DNA of 25,245 bases from Candidatus Gastranaerophilales bacterium (GCA_947624665.1 CANQLK010000008.1:1-25245), one strand, 5' to 3'. Shown: positions 6,716 to 13,715, counted from the stretch's first letter. Program-made: numbers and translations. Notes: generated from the letters alone by a model not told the origin.

Positions 6716-8080
6716 ATGAAAATTAAAAAAATATTGACTTTAACTGTTTTAATATCCCTTTTATCAGTCGGTTTTACCTTTGAAAATTGTTATGCCGCAA
6801 AATCTAATAAGCAGATTACACGGGAAGAAACGGTTTGTAATTATGTAAATGTTGATTGGTGGAAAAATTTCGGCGATGAATTCCTGACTGATTATATATT
6901 GAGAGCGCTTAATAATAATCAGGATTTAAAAATTGCGAAATTAAAAGTGGAAGAAACAGTTGAAACTAAAAATATTACAAGAGCAAAAGAAATGCCGTCA
7001 ATAAGTGCAGGGGCATTTCCTGCTCTGTATAAGCTTCCCGGGCTGACAAATACCGACGGACTTATTTCTTTGCCACTTATAGCAAATTATGAAATTGATA
7101 TATTTGGAAAAAATCGTGATAAAACCAAATCTCAAGATAAATTGGTTGAAATTTCAAAAGAAAATGAACGTTCAGCTTATATCTCCATTATAAGTTCCGT
7201 CGGAAGCGTTTATTATAACATTGTTAAACTTGATAAACTTATCGAAATTCAAGAAAAAATAATAAATGACAGAAAACAAATTTATGATTTAATGCAATTA
7301 AGCAATAATGAAGGTATTACTTCAACAGCGGATACGGTTAGTGCTTATAAGGCTTACGTGAAGTCAAATTCGGATATGATTGAACTCAAAAAAACAAGAG
7401 AAAGAATGCTAAATATGTTAGCCGTTCTTGTTGGTGAAAGTCCTGAAAATGCTATAGATTATAAACGTATTGCTTATGATGATTTAATTATTAAAAAAGA
7501 AATACCTGAATATATCGAAACAAATGTAATTGAGGCAAGACCTGATTATGTTGCTTCCGAAAAAATGATAGAAAAAGCCGGACTTGACGTTAGAGCCGCA
7601 AAAAAAGAGTTTCTTCCTACATTTAATATTTTAGGTTTACTTTCGTTTAACAGCACCGAATTTTTCAGAAAAATGAATTGGACAAATTCCGTTGCTTTAA
7701 CGGGAGTAAATGCAATGCTTCCTTTGTTCACGGGCGGTGCCAAAATCGCTAATTTTAAATTAAACAAAAATAAATACTTACAAGCGGTAGAAAATTACCA
7801 AAAGACTAATTTACAAGCTATACAAGAGGTTAATAATGCTCTTTGCGATTTGAAGTTGGATAATGAAAAGTACTTAAAAACCCTTGAAAACTTTAATGCG
7901 GAGAAGAAAGAGTTCTTTTATACCGATTTAAAGTATAAAGAGGGTATAATTTCAAACCTTGATTTATTGCAGAAAAAGGAATCGCTTCTTGTTACGGAGA
8001 AGCTTGTTGCTTCAGATAAAATAGAACTTTTCGTTAATCAGATAGGTCTATATAAAGCTACCGCAGGCAATTTGAATTAA
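6716..8080 (+). CDS. TolC-family outer-membrane efflux channel (NodT-like)
   Basis: This 454-residue outer-membrane factor starts with a type I signal peptide (residues 1-28, probable cleavage after FENCYA). The Cys at about 25 is not in a convincing lipobox. The body shows the two-fold repeat of the TolC/OEP family: 'VDWWKNFGDEFLTDYILRALNNNQDLKIAKLKVEE' is the typical NodT-type opening, 'NYEIDIFGKNRDK' the first outer-membrane strand pair, 'EARPDYVASEKMIEKAGLDVRAAKKEFLPTFN' the start of the second repeat, and 'ALTGVNAMLPLFTGGAKIANFKLNKNK' the second barrel segment. It should form a trimeric channel that docks onto the divergently encoded EmrA-like adaptor. The ribosome-binding site is a weak AAGG 8 bases upstream. 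The gene is followed by three small hairpins and a strong terminator. Confidence 0.92.
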   Translation: MKIKKILTLTVLISLLSVGFTFENCYAAKSNKQITREETVCNYVNVDWWKNFGDEFLTDYILRALNNNQDLKIAKLKVEETVETKNITRAKEMPSISAGAFPALYKLPGLTNTDGLISLPLIANYEIDIFGKNRDKTKSQDKLVEISKENERSAYISIISSVGSVYYNIVKLDKLIEIQEKIINDRKQIYDLMQLSNNEGITSTADTVSAYKAYVKSNSDMIELKKTRERMLNMLAVLVGESPENAIDYKRIAYDDLIIKKEIPEYIETNVIEARPDYVASEKMIEKAGLDVRAAKKEFLPTFNILGLLSFNSTEFFRKMNWTNSVALTGVNAMLPLFTGGAKIANFKLNKNKYLQAVENYQKTNLQAIQEVNNALCDLKLDNEKYLKTLENFNAEKKEFFYTDLKYKEGIISNLDLLQKKESLLVTEKLVASDKIELFVNQIGLYKATAGNLN

Positions 8081-8149
8081 TTGTAAAGAAATGTTACAAG
8101 TGTAAGTTATACACGATATAAATTTGTTGTTATGTGGAAAATACATGAC
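8081..8149 (+). other. Three consecutive hairpins after the tolC-like gene
   Basis: Directly after the stop codon, TTGTAA pairs with TTACAA (8081-8086/8094-8099), GTGTA with TACAC (8100-8104/8110-8114), and GTTATGT with ACATGAC (8129-8135/8143-8149, one G-U pair valid only on the plus strand). They lie before the terminator at 8225 and fill much of the 3' UTR. The rest of the gap to 8224 holds a CTCTCTGAT direct repeat and no gene I can support. Confidence 0.4.
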
Positions 8150-8220
8150 TGTAGAGGATGTTAAAAAAATCAAAGTAAATAAGTGTTTTCTCTCTCTGAT
8201 TTCTCTCTGATATATAAAAA

Positions 8221-8248
8221 AATCAAACCGATTTAATCGGTTTTTTTA
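8221..8248 (+). terminator. Bidirectional Rho-independent terminator
   Basis: AAACCGAT (8225-8232) pairs with ATCGGTTT (8236-8243) around a TTA loop, followed by T4; the whole run at 8241-8247 is T7. An upstream A-run also gives a U-tract for minus-strand RNA. It should end both the tolC-like transcript and the leftward tyrA transcript. Confidence 0.88.
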
Positions 8249-8251
8249 TTA

Positions 8252-8460
8252 TGTCCGAGTATATTTTTACGATAAGCCGAAGGTGGGAGTATAAATTTGC
8301 GAGCGGCATATTGAAAAGGTTACAAAACGAGCGAAATTGCGGACGGACGAAGTCTGGTAAGCGAGGTCGAAAGCGAGTACAAGGCGATAGCCGAAGAAGC
8401 GACTAGACCGAGCGCAAAGCAATTTCAAGAGAGCAAGCGTAATGTTGCGACACCAGATTA
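8252..8460 (-). repeat. Dispersed intergenic repeat, long copy
   Basis: Positions 8252-8285 are identical over 34 bases to 9303-9336. Similarity continues through 'ATTTGCGAGCG' and 'ATTGAAAAGGT', and the right end 8431-8460 matches 9393-9422 with one mismatch in 30. This copy has about 90 extra bases in the middle. They are rich in GCGAG and AGCCGAAG words and can fold: GAAATTGC (8333-8340) with GCAATTTC (8420-8427), TCTGGT (8353-8358) with ACCAGA (8452-8457), and GGTC (8365-8368) with GACC (8406-8409), not all at once. On the minus strand it begins about 11 bases beyond the tyrA stop codon, so it is transcribed as the tyrA 3' UTR up to the terminator. The reading frame across it is not a credible gene. 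Confidence 0.85.
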
Positions 8461-8471
8461 AATTGCGGAAT

Positions 8472-9281
8472 TTATAAAATATTTTTTCCTTCACTGTTGT
8501 ACATATTATTTCTTAGTTTTTTAATGTCCGAAAAGGTTTTTGAATTTGTTTCTTTTTCAAGCTCCTGTATGGATTCAAAGAGTTTTTGCAGTGCTGAATG
8601 AATATTAGTGTAATTATAACAATTCATATCAGTTGCCATTTCAAGATTAGACATTGCAAGTCTTGTCATATCTCTAAATCCGGAAGAAGCAAGCTTTAGT
8701 GCCAATTTATTTTCGGAAGCCGTTTTAAATAAAGCCTGTGAAACAAGTAAAGGCATGTGGCTTATTAATGCTGCGGCTTCATCATGCTCTTTTGCATCTG
8801 CGATAATTACTTGAGCTCCTGTTTTATTGATGATTTTTTCTACTGTTTCAAGTTCCGTTTCCGTAGTGTTTTCACTCGGTGTAAACACCCATTTTGCACC
8901 TTCAAACAGTTCTTTAAACGAGGCTTCATAACCTGAAAACTCTGTTCCTGCCATTGGATGAGAGCCTATAAATTTATAAGGTCGTCTTTTTTGCATTACG
9001 AATTCTTTTACGCTTGCACAGTCTAATACAATAGTGTTCGGACTTACTGTTTCCTCAAGTTTATCAAGTATTTCAAGTGTCTTATTGATGGGAGATGCAA
9101 CAAATATAACATCACAGTCTTTTATATCATTTATATTATCAGATACGTTATTGCTCCAATGCCTTGCTTTACCTATCGTTTCTTTATTGCGGGTTACGGC
9201 AAATATCTCATATTCGGTTCTTGATAAACATTTAAAAAGTGAACCGCCTATAAGTCCTAATGATATAATACCTATTTTCAT
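8472..9281 (-). CDS. tyrA: Prephenate dehydrogenase (TyrA family)
   Basis: This 269-residue NAD(P)-dependent enzyme of tyrosine synthesis oxidises prephenate to 4-hydroxyphenylpyruvate, or arogenate to tyrosine. The N-terminal Rossmann fold has 'GIISLGLIGGSL' (4-15). The catalytic region has 'GSHPMAGTEFSG' (106-117) with the conserved His108. The helical C-terminal domain contains 'EHDEAAALISHMPLLVS' (165-181) and 'ASSGFRDMTRLA'. The length fits the monofunctional TyrA class, with no chorismate mutase or ACT domain. Whether prephenate or arogenate is preferred cannot be read from the sequence. The ribosome-binding site is AAGGA. It lies downstream of the GDYXXLXY gene with only the short repeat copy between, so it probably shares that transcript. 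Confidence 0.93.
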   Translation of the reverse strand: MKIGIISLGLIGGSLFKCLSRTEYEIFAVTRNKETIGKARHWSNNVSDNINDIKDCDVIFVASPINKTLEILDKLEETVSPNTIVLDCASVKEFVMQKRRPYKFIGSHPMAGTEFSGYEASFKELFEGAKWVFTPSENTTETELETVEKIINKTGAQVIIADAKEHDEAAALISHMPLLVSQALFKTASENKLALKLASSGFRDMTRLAMSNLEMATDMNCYNYTNIHSALQKLFESIQELEKETNSKTFSDIKKLRNNMYNSEGKNIL

Positions 9282-9302
9282 TTTAAAATTCCTTGTTTAA
9301 TT

Positions 9303-9422
9303 TGTCCGAGTATATTTTTACGATAAGCCGAAGGTGTGAGTAAAAATTTGCGAGCGATGTATTGAAAAGGTGAGCAACTTTACGGTTGCGAGGAGCAAGC
9401 GTAATGTTGCGACACTAGATTA
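9303..9422 (-). repeat. Dispersed intergenic repeat, short copy
   Basis: This 120-base copy has the same ends as 8252-8460 but a shorter centre holding a small hairpin, GCAAC-TTTACG-GTTGC (9374-9389). On the minus strand its first bases include the TAG stop codon of the GDYXXLXY gene (9417-9415). It then fills the gap up to the tyrA ribosome-binding site. Both copies have the same orientation relative to transcription. Confidence 0.85.
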
Positions 9423-9888
9423 ATTCAAGTCCCAACACCTTTGCTTTGCCGTTAGGCGCAATTTTTACTCTTGCATAGGATTTGGAACTTGAATTAATTT
9501 TGCGTTCTATCTCTTGCCCTGTATTTTCTTTAACAAAATAACTTTCTATTCCGTACCTTATTGTATTTCTTATAACTTTACCTTTTAAATATAATTCTTT
9601 TTCGAGTGATTTGTCATTATCCTGAGATACAAAAGCAATTTCGGCAACGTTATTTTCATCGGTCTTTAATATTACATTTATATCTCCATTGGGCAAACGG
9701 CTTTCACCGTAATGTGAAATATTAAAATCCAAAGTGACATAATCTCCTCTCAATAAATCCCTTGGGTCGACAGGTCTTATTTCAAGCAGAACCTCTTTCC
9801 CTATAAGAAACGGAAATAAATTATTAAGTACTAACCCTATGGTTATAAGGCTCCATCCGATAATTAATCCATAAACTTTTTTATTCAT
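9415..9888 (-). CDS. GDYXXLXY-domain protein
   Basis: The 157-residue product has one N-terminal membrane helix (about 5-28) followed by a soluble domain with 'RDLLRGDYVTLDFNISH' (43-59), the signature of the GDYXXLXY family; here the last Tyr is Phe. Such proteins are typically encoded next to DUF2157 membrane proteins, as here, but the function of the pair is unknown. The start overlaps the DUF2157 gene by 8 bases. The stop codon lies inside a dispersed repeat, so the last few residues could have been altered by the insertion. Confidence 0.85.
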   Translation of the reverse strand: MNKKVYGLIIGWSLITIGLVLNNLFPFLIGKEVLLEIRPVDPRDLLRGDYVTLDFNISHYGESRLPNGDINVILKTDENNVAEIAFVSQDNDKSLEKELYLKGKVIRNTIRYGIESYFVKENTGQEIERKINSSSKSYARVKIAPNGKAKVLGLELI

Positions 9889-11023
9889 TATAAAATTCCT
9901 CTTTTAACAGTTTCCTTTTTTTCTCAAATAAAATCCCCATAGTTATAAGAATAATTCCGCTTAGGAGGAAAAATATTGTTTTATCAAAGAAGCTCCAGCC
10001 GTATCTGCAAAACATTACAAAAAGATAAATTCCTATGAAAGCGTGTGCCATGCTGATAATTTTTGTGTTCTCGTATTTATATCCGTAATGAATTGCGTAA
10101 TAAAACATGATTATTAAAAATATGTGAGCTGCTATTATTACCGGAATTTCGTTAATTCCTTCGGGAATAATTATTGCCAAAAGTCCTGCTAACAACAGGA
10201 AGAAGTAAATACTTTCCGTTAAATATAAAGAGTCTTTGTTTCTGTTAACTATACCATTAATTAAATATGCTATCATTAGTATAATAACAGGAACAATACA
10301 TTGCCAATGGTTTAAATCATAAGACAAATCCCAGCAAGTCAAAATTAAAAGGGTTATATATACTGCCTTTAATCCCAATAACTTATAAAATACGGCAAAA
10401 TCGTGAAATTTTTCGTTTATATGGTTAAACCCGCCCAGTAAGTACAAGAATGAACCTATAAGAATTGGGACGTAAAAAATAATAGAATCTTCATTTATTT
10501 CAATTTCGGCTAAAAATAATACAAATCCGACAATAAAAACCACCGTAGCCAGAATATTAATGAATTTTTCCCTGAATATATATGCTAGAGGTACAATTGA
10601 AACACACCAAAGCATCATTAAAAATGAGCTGTGGGCATTAATGTTATATATTTGACCTATCAGCATATAGCATGAACCTATAAGAACAGACGATAAACAT
10701 ATTAAAGCTTTGCCGAGTTTTACAAAATTTTCTTTTACATAAGCCGTTTTATAGCCGAAATATAATGATAATACCGTCAAAAGGAAAAGAAGTATAATTT
10801 TTAAAATTTCGTTTCTGTTCAAAAAATCAATAATCCAATCATTAGCGGCTATAAAAGAAGCTATACCGAGTCCTAAAAGGATAATTCCCAAAATATAAAA
10901 AGTAACGGTTAAGCCTACTTTTCTTTTATGTTCCGCTTCTTCTTTAATTTCTTTTAAAAGTATATTATAAGTTTCATCACTGATAATTTGTTTTTTCAGC
11001 CAGTTAGAAAGGCGTTTTTCCAT
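9881..11023 (-). CDS. DUF2157 polytopic membrane protein
   Basis: This 380-residue protein starts with a soluble helical segment 'LSNWLKKQIISDETYNILLKEI' (5-26), the hallmark of DUF2157, followed by about ten or eleven predicted membrane helices between residues 37 and 365. It is co-transcribed and overlaps by 8 bases with the GDYXXLXY partner, a pairing seen widely in bacteria. The role is unknown; a membrane sensor or transporter-like function has been suggested for such proteins only by shape. The ribosome-binding site AAGGGGG is strong, and a perfect TATAAT lies 19 bases upstream of the ATG. Confidence 0.86.
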   Translation of the reverse strand: MEKRLSNWLKKQIISDETYNILLKEIKEEAEHKRKVGLTVTFYILGIILLGLGIASFIAANDWIIDFLNRNEILKIILLFLLTVLSLYFGYKTAYVKENFVKLGKALICLSSVLIGSCYMLIGQIYNINAHSSFLMMLWCVSIVPLAYIFREKFINILATVVFIVGFVLFLAEIEINEDSIIFYVPILIGSFLYLLGGFNHINEKFHDFAVFYKLLGLKAVYITLLILTCWDLSYDLNHWQCIVPVIILMIAYLINGIVNRNKDSLYLTESIYFFLLLAGLLAIIIPEGINEIPVIIAAHIFLIIMFYYAIHYGYKYENTKIISMAHAFIGIYLFVMFCRYGWSFFDKTIFFLLSGIILITMGILFEKKRKLLKEEFYNE

Positions 11024-11042
11024 AATATTCCCCCTTAGTTGG

Positions 11043-11048
11043 ATTATA
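11043..11048 (-). promoter_or_regulatory. -10 box of the DUF2157-GDYXXLXY-tyrA unit
   Basis: TATAAT (11048-11043 on the minus strand) lies 19 bases before the ATG. The -35 position (around 11066-11071) reads CTGTAA and is weak. That position is overlapped by one arm of an inverted repeat, ACAGAAT (11068-11074) with ATTCTGT (11109-11115), extendable to TATTAC/GTAATA. An activator or repressor could bind there. Confidence 0.45.
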
Positions 11049-11094
11049 TCATCAAGAGAAAAATATTACAGAATGTTAACAAATATACATAAAT

Positions 11095-11188
11095 TTGCTT
11101 ACTAAACAATTCTGTGTAATAATACAGATAAATTAATAGTCTAACCATTCCTTTCTTGACTTATGCGGCCTTGGTCGCATTTTATTTT
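11095..11188 (+). ncRNA. Candidate plus-strand small RNA with its own promoter and terminator
   Basis: TTGCTT (11095-11100), 17 bases, then an extended -10 box TGT-AATAAT (11115-11123) predict a start near 11130. About 33 bases later, ATGCGGC (11163-11169) pairs with GTCGCAT (11174-11180) around a CTTG tetraloop and is followed by TTTATTTT, a textbook terminator. One G-U pair in the stem exists only in plus-strand RNA. No plus-strand gene lies upstream, so the terminator needs another client: an RNA of about 60 nt. Its single-stranded part contains CCTTTC (11150-11155), complementary to GAAAGG-type ribosome-binding sites. Confidence 0.45.
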
Positions 11189-11211
11189 GCGAAAAAATAA
11201 ATTCGGAACGA

Positions 11212-12480
11212 TTAAGCTGCAAATATATTTTTTGAAGAATTCTTATTTAAAATCTTCATTGCTTCTAAAGAATCTTCATCTAATTTTCCGTATTGATTGT
11301 ATTCTTGAGCTATTTTCTGGGATGCAATTTGTTTCAATTGTTCTATATATTGATTGTTTGTGGCAATTTCGCTGCTTTCGGCATCTTGCTGTTTTTCTTT
11401 GGCTATTTCTCTTTCGGATGGACCCGTTATTGATTTAGTCAATTTCCCTGCTAAGAAAGAACCTAAAAGTCCGCATACAAACCCTGCAGCTGCACCTATT
11501 GCAGTTCCTACACCGGGAACCACGCTGCCTATTACGGCTCCTAATTTGGCACCTGCTATTGAGCCTACAGTTTTGCCTATTGCTTGACCTGCTATAAATC
11601 CTGCCGTATCACCTACAACTTTGACCGCTGATTTACCCAATTGTTTTATACCTTTTTTGAAACCGAGTTCTTTAAATGTCGGAACAACTTCGGTTAAACC
11701 TTCAGCTATACCGCTGAATATAAGCATAAATCCGGCACCCGAAGATTTCATAAATTTCCCGCATTTTCCGAATTTACTTATAACACTTTCGGGTAAAATA
11801 TTTTTAATTTTATTTGCAACTTTAGTAAACGGTTTTTTCACAATTTTTGACAAATTCGATAATTTAGTTCCTGTTGTGGATTTTACGGCTTCTGCTTCTA
11901 CCGTATGTTTTGTAGCTTCTTCAACTGTTTCCTTGGCTGCTTCCTTGACAGTTCCTTGAACTGCTTCCTTCGCAGCTTTTTTAGCTACTTTTTTAGCTGC
12001 TTTCTCGGCAACTTTTGCTGCTTTTTTTTCGGTTTTTGCACTTTTAACTATTTCGCCGACCTCTTTTTTTATTTGTCCGTAATCTTCAATGTTTTTAGAG
12101 GTTGTTTTAAAAAGATTTGCGATTCTGTCGGATAATTTTCCTTCGCCTTTAAAAATATTTTTAAACGCATTTAACGTATTTTTATCCAATTGAGCGAGGT
12201 CTTTATGTCTTTGAGCAAGTTGTGCGGCTTTTTCGCTTCCTTCCTCAACAACCTTTTTCCCTTTTGCAAAATTTCGTAAACATTTTATAAAAGGCAAACC
12301 TTCAAGCAAAAGTGAACTTTGCGCTGCTCCTGTAGCCGTATTTGATATGGTTTCGGCGGATTTGGATATCGTTTCTCCGTTTGCGTATTTTATTAATTTT
12401 TTAATATCACTTTTCTTTATATTCTGTGAATTTGCTGCTAAGCTGGAACTTACACCTGCAAAAGAAATCGGATTTGTCAC
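11212..12480 (-). CDS. Lys/Ala-rich protein with a glycine-zipper membrane domain, unknown function
   Basis: I do not recognise this 422-residue protein. It starts with GTG, supported by GAGGT 6 bases upstream. The N-terminus contains 'ISFAG' (5-9), a short motif shared with two other proteins in the window. Residues 129-205 are a low-complexity, probably coiled-coil helix with repeated KKAAK/EAAKE units. A short hydrophobic stretch lies near 248-262. Residues about 290-345 form a glycine zipper (small-xxx-small repeats such as AGQAIG, AGAKLG, GVGTAIGAAAG) typical of membrane-inserting or channel-forming segments. The C-terminus is polar and Gln/Asn-rich. There is no cleavable signal peptide. 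It could be a pore-forming or secreted effector, or a structural membrane protein. It is a single gene, divergent from the secreted protein at 12757. Confidence 0.8.
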   Translation of the reverse strand: MTNPISFAGVSSSLAANSQNIKKSDIKKLIKYANGETISKSAETISNTATGAAQSSLLLEGLPFIKCLRNFAKGKKVVEEGSEKAAQLAQRHKDLAQLDKNTLNAFKNIFKGEGKLSDRIANLFKTTSKNIEDYGQIKKEVGEIVKSAKTEKKAAKVAEKAAKKVAKKAAKEAVQGTVKEAAKETVEEATKHTVEAEAVKSTTGTKLSNLSKIVKKPFTKVANKIKNILPESVISKFGKCGKFMKSSGAGFMLIFSGIAEGLTEVVPTFKELGFKKGIKQLGKSAVKVVGDTAGFIAGQAIGKTVGSIAGAKLGAVIGSVVPGVGTAIGAAAGFVCGLLGSFLAGKLTKSITGPSEREIAKEKQQDAESSEIATNNQYIEQLKQIASQKIAQEYNQYGKLDEDSLEAMKILNKNSSKNIFAA

Positions 12481-12506
12481 AATATTACCTCAAAATTAAA
12501 TATACA

Positions 12507-12535
12507 ATTATATAAAGTATTTATTTTTTTATTAA
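12507..12535 (-). promoter_or_regulatory. Promoter of the glycine-zipper gene
   Basis: On the minus strand TTAATA (12535-12530, four of six matches), a 17-base spacer and a perfect TATAAT (12512-12507) lie 26 bases before the GTG start. The rest of the 276-base divergent gap is very AT-rich, and I see no clear promoter for the plus-strand gene at 12757. Confidence 0.5.
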
Positions 12536-12756
12536 TTAACTTTTTTAATAGCTATGTTAAATTATGTAAAAATATTTCGGTTAAAATTTTTTATAATTAC
12601 GGCTGTATGTTTGAAATACTCGGTAAATCAATATTTTAACGGATAAATACTTAATTCGGATGATTTATAAATGATACAAAACGTTTAGAATTTTATTAAA
12701 TGTGGTAACTGTAAAGTATATCGTCAAATAGAAAAAAGTAGTGTAAGAGAGGATAT

Positions 12757-13227
12757 ATGAAGAAATTAATTGTAACGATTTTATTGTTTTCATTTATTTC
12801 GGTAGTACCGTCATACGGAATGAAAGTAATCACAAACAAACCTTTGGATAGAACGGTTCCGTCAAGAAGCAGCGGGCCTTCTGCAGACTATAGCAGTACG
12901 GATTCTACAATTTATGAGTATAATCCCGGCAGTTCTGTCGGCTACGGCGGCATAAGAGGTTACCAAGCAGTCAGATTTTATCAATACTATAAACCCGGAT
13001 TAAGCAGAGATATAAGACCTGAATTACTTGGTACAATTTGGCATTATCCTGATTATTTAGCTGAAAACCCCGGAAGTGTTAATGTTAAACAAAATAATCA
13101 TGATCACAGTAAAGCTAATCTTAGAAGATATATGAGAGAAGCTGCGGATTATTATGTTGTTGATACAATTAACCATCCTGACAGTGCTGTGGAATCAAAA
13201 CATGAGGACTATTATCCGGAACTTTAA
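12757..13227 (+). CDS. Small secreted Tyr/Pro-rich protein, unknown function
   Basis: The 156-residue product has a clear signal peptide (residues 1-21, with probable cleavage after PSYG). The mature part is polar, with a Ser/Gly-rich stretch and many Tyr residues (for example 'GYQAVRFYQYYKPG'), ending in acidic and His-containing segments ('NNHDHSKANL', 'KHEDYYPEL'). There is no cysteine, no repeat and no domain I recognise. The ribosome-binding site is AGAGAGG close to the ATG. It is probably periplasmic, surface-located or released. Its stop codon is followed directly by the structured element at 13259-13402, which could be its 3' UTR. Confidence 0.78.
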   Translation: MKKLIVTILLFSFISVVPSYGMKVITNKPLDRTVPSRSSGPSADYSSTDSTIYEYNPGSSVGYGGIRGYQAVRFYQYYKPGLSRDIRPELLGTIWHYPDYLAENPGSVNVKQNNHDHSKANLRRYMREAADYYVVDTINHPDSAVESKHEDYYPEL

Positions 13228-13244
13228 TCAAATATAAAGATTCC

Positions 13245-13416
13245 TAAAAGGCTTTTATGATATCCCGTCAGCCTGCAACTTGAGTTCTCTGTAAATAATT
13301 TTACCCGAGTACTTTCGGATTGTTTTAATACAGTCCGAATTTCTCGGTGACGAAATTTTTGCGGTTTTTTGTTGCGACAGGCAGATTGAATGCTGTCATA
13401 TCTTTTTAAATTTTTT
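13245..13416 (+). ncRNA. Candidate structured non-coding RNA or 3'-UTR element
   Basis: This stretch is clearly GC-richer than the flanking gap and can fold into one long irregular hairpin. The pairs are GATAT (13259-13263) with ATATC (13398-13402); GCCTG and CAAC (13271-13279) with CAGGC and GTTG (13378-13382, 13371-13374); CCGAG (13305-13309) with CTCGG (13343-13347); and a 9-bp terminal stem (13314-13322 with 13331-13339) capped by an 8-base loop. The terminal stem includes a U-G pair that would be C-A on the other strand, so the plus strand is favoured. The closing stem is followed by T5, AAA, T6, as in a terminator. A rod with large internal loops recalls 6S RNA, but I cannot identify it as such. 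Confidence 0.4.
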
Positions 13417-13430
13417 GCGAAATTTTCGGG

Positions 13431-13460
13431 CAAAAAAAAAGGAACTTTTTTGTTGTTCCT
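13431..13460 (-). terminator. Terminator-like hairpin oriented leftwards, no known client gene
   Basis: AGGAAC (13440-13445) pairs with GTTCCT (13455-13460). On the minus strand this hairpin runs straight into a T9 tract. No minus-strand gene lies to its right. A TATAAT on the minus strand at 13675-13670 could start a short RNA ending here, but it lacks a -35 box. The intervening 13461-13682 is AT-rich, with a 9-base direct repeat AGTAAGGTA (13491-13499 and 13503-13511) and no gene I can support. Confidence 0.45.
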
Positions 13461-13682
13461 CTGAAATCTTTTTCAATTTCCTCGTGTATTAGTAAGGTAG
13501 TAAGTAAGGTAAGTGTGAATATAAAATAAAAATATATTTTGTTTTGGTTTGTTTTAAAATTTGTGTCTTAATCAAAACTGAATTGAATCCTCGTATATAT
13601 ATAAAGTAATTTTTTGTATTGGAATTGACGTTCGGGAAAATAAATTAACATTTGTTTACAAAATTTCTAATTATACAAGAAC

Positions 13683-13691
13683 TGATAAAAT
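13683..13691 (+). promoter_or_regulatory. Possible extended -10 box of the histidine kinase unit
   Basis: TGA-TAAAAT fits the extended -10 pattern, with TTTCTA as a poor -35 box 16 bases upstream. It lies 24 bases before the kinase ATG. The GAGGA ribosome-binding site is 13 bases from the ATG, unusually far, so initiation may be weak. Confidence 0.3.
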
Positions 13692-13715
13692 ATAAATGAG
13701 GATGGTTTTAAGATT

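Noticed and set aside
8145..8210. A 21-codon open frame after the tolC-like gene
   Set aside because: It is short, its start lies inside a hairpin, the ribosome-binding site is poor, and the end is a CTCTCTGAT repeat. I see no evidence of coding.
8267..8494. A 75-codon minus-strand frame across the long repeat
   Set aside because: It begins inside tyrA and runs through repeat DNA. The product is Arg/Ser/Cys-rich, unlike the lysine-rich proteins of this genome.
11163..11438. A 91-codon plus-strand frame over the 3' end of the glycine-zipper gene
   Set aside because: It starts in the terminator hairpin and is antisense to a convincing gene; its residue content is a typical shadow.
13224..13433. 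A 69-codon minus-strand frame (TTG start) over the structured element
   Set aside because: It has no ribosome-binding site and atypical composition, and the pairing potential explains the sequence better.
13491..13511. Short direct repeat that might be a mini CRISPR or iteron
   Set aside because: Only two 9-base units with a 3-base gap; no spacers, no cas genes and no replication gene.
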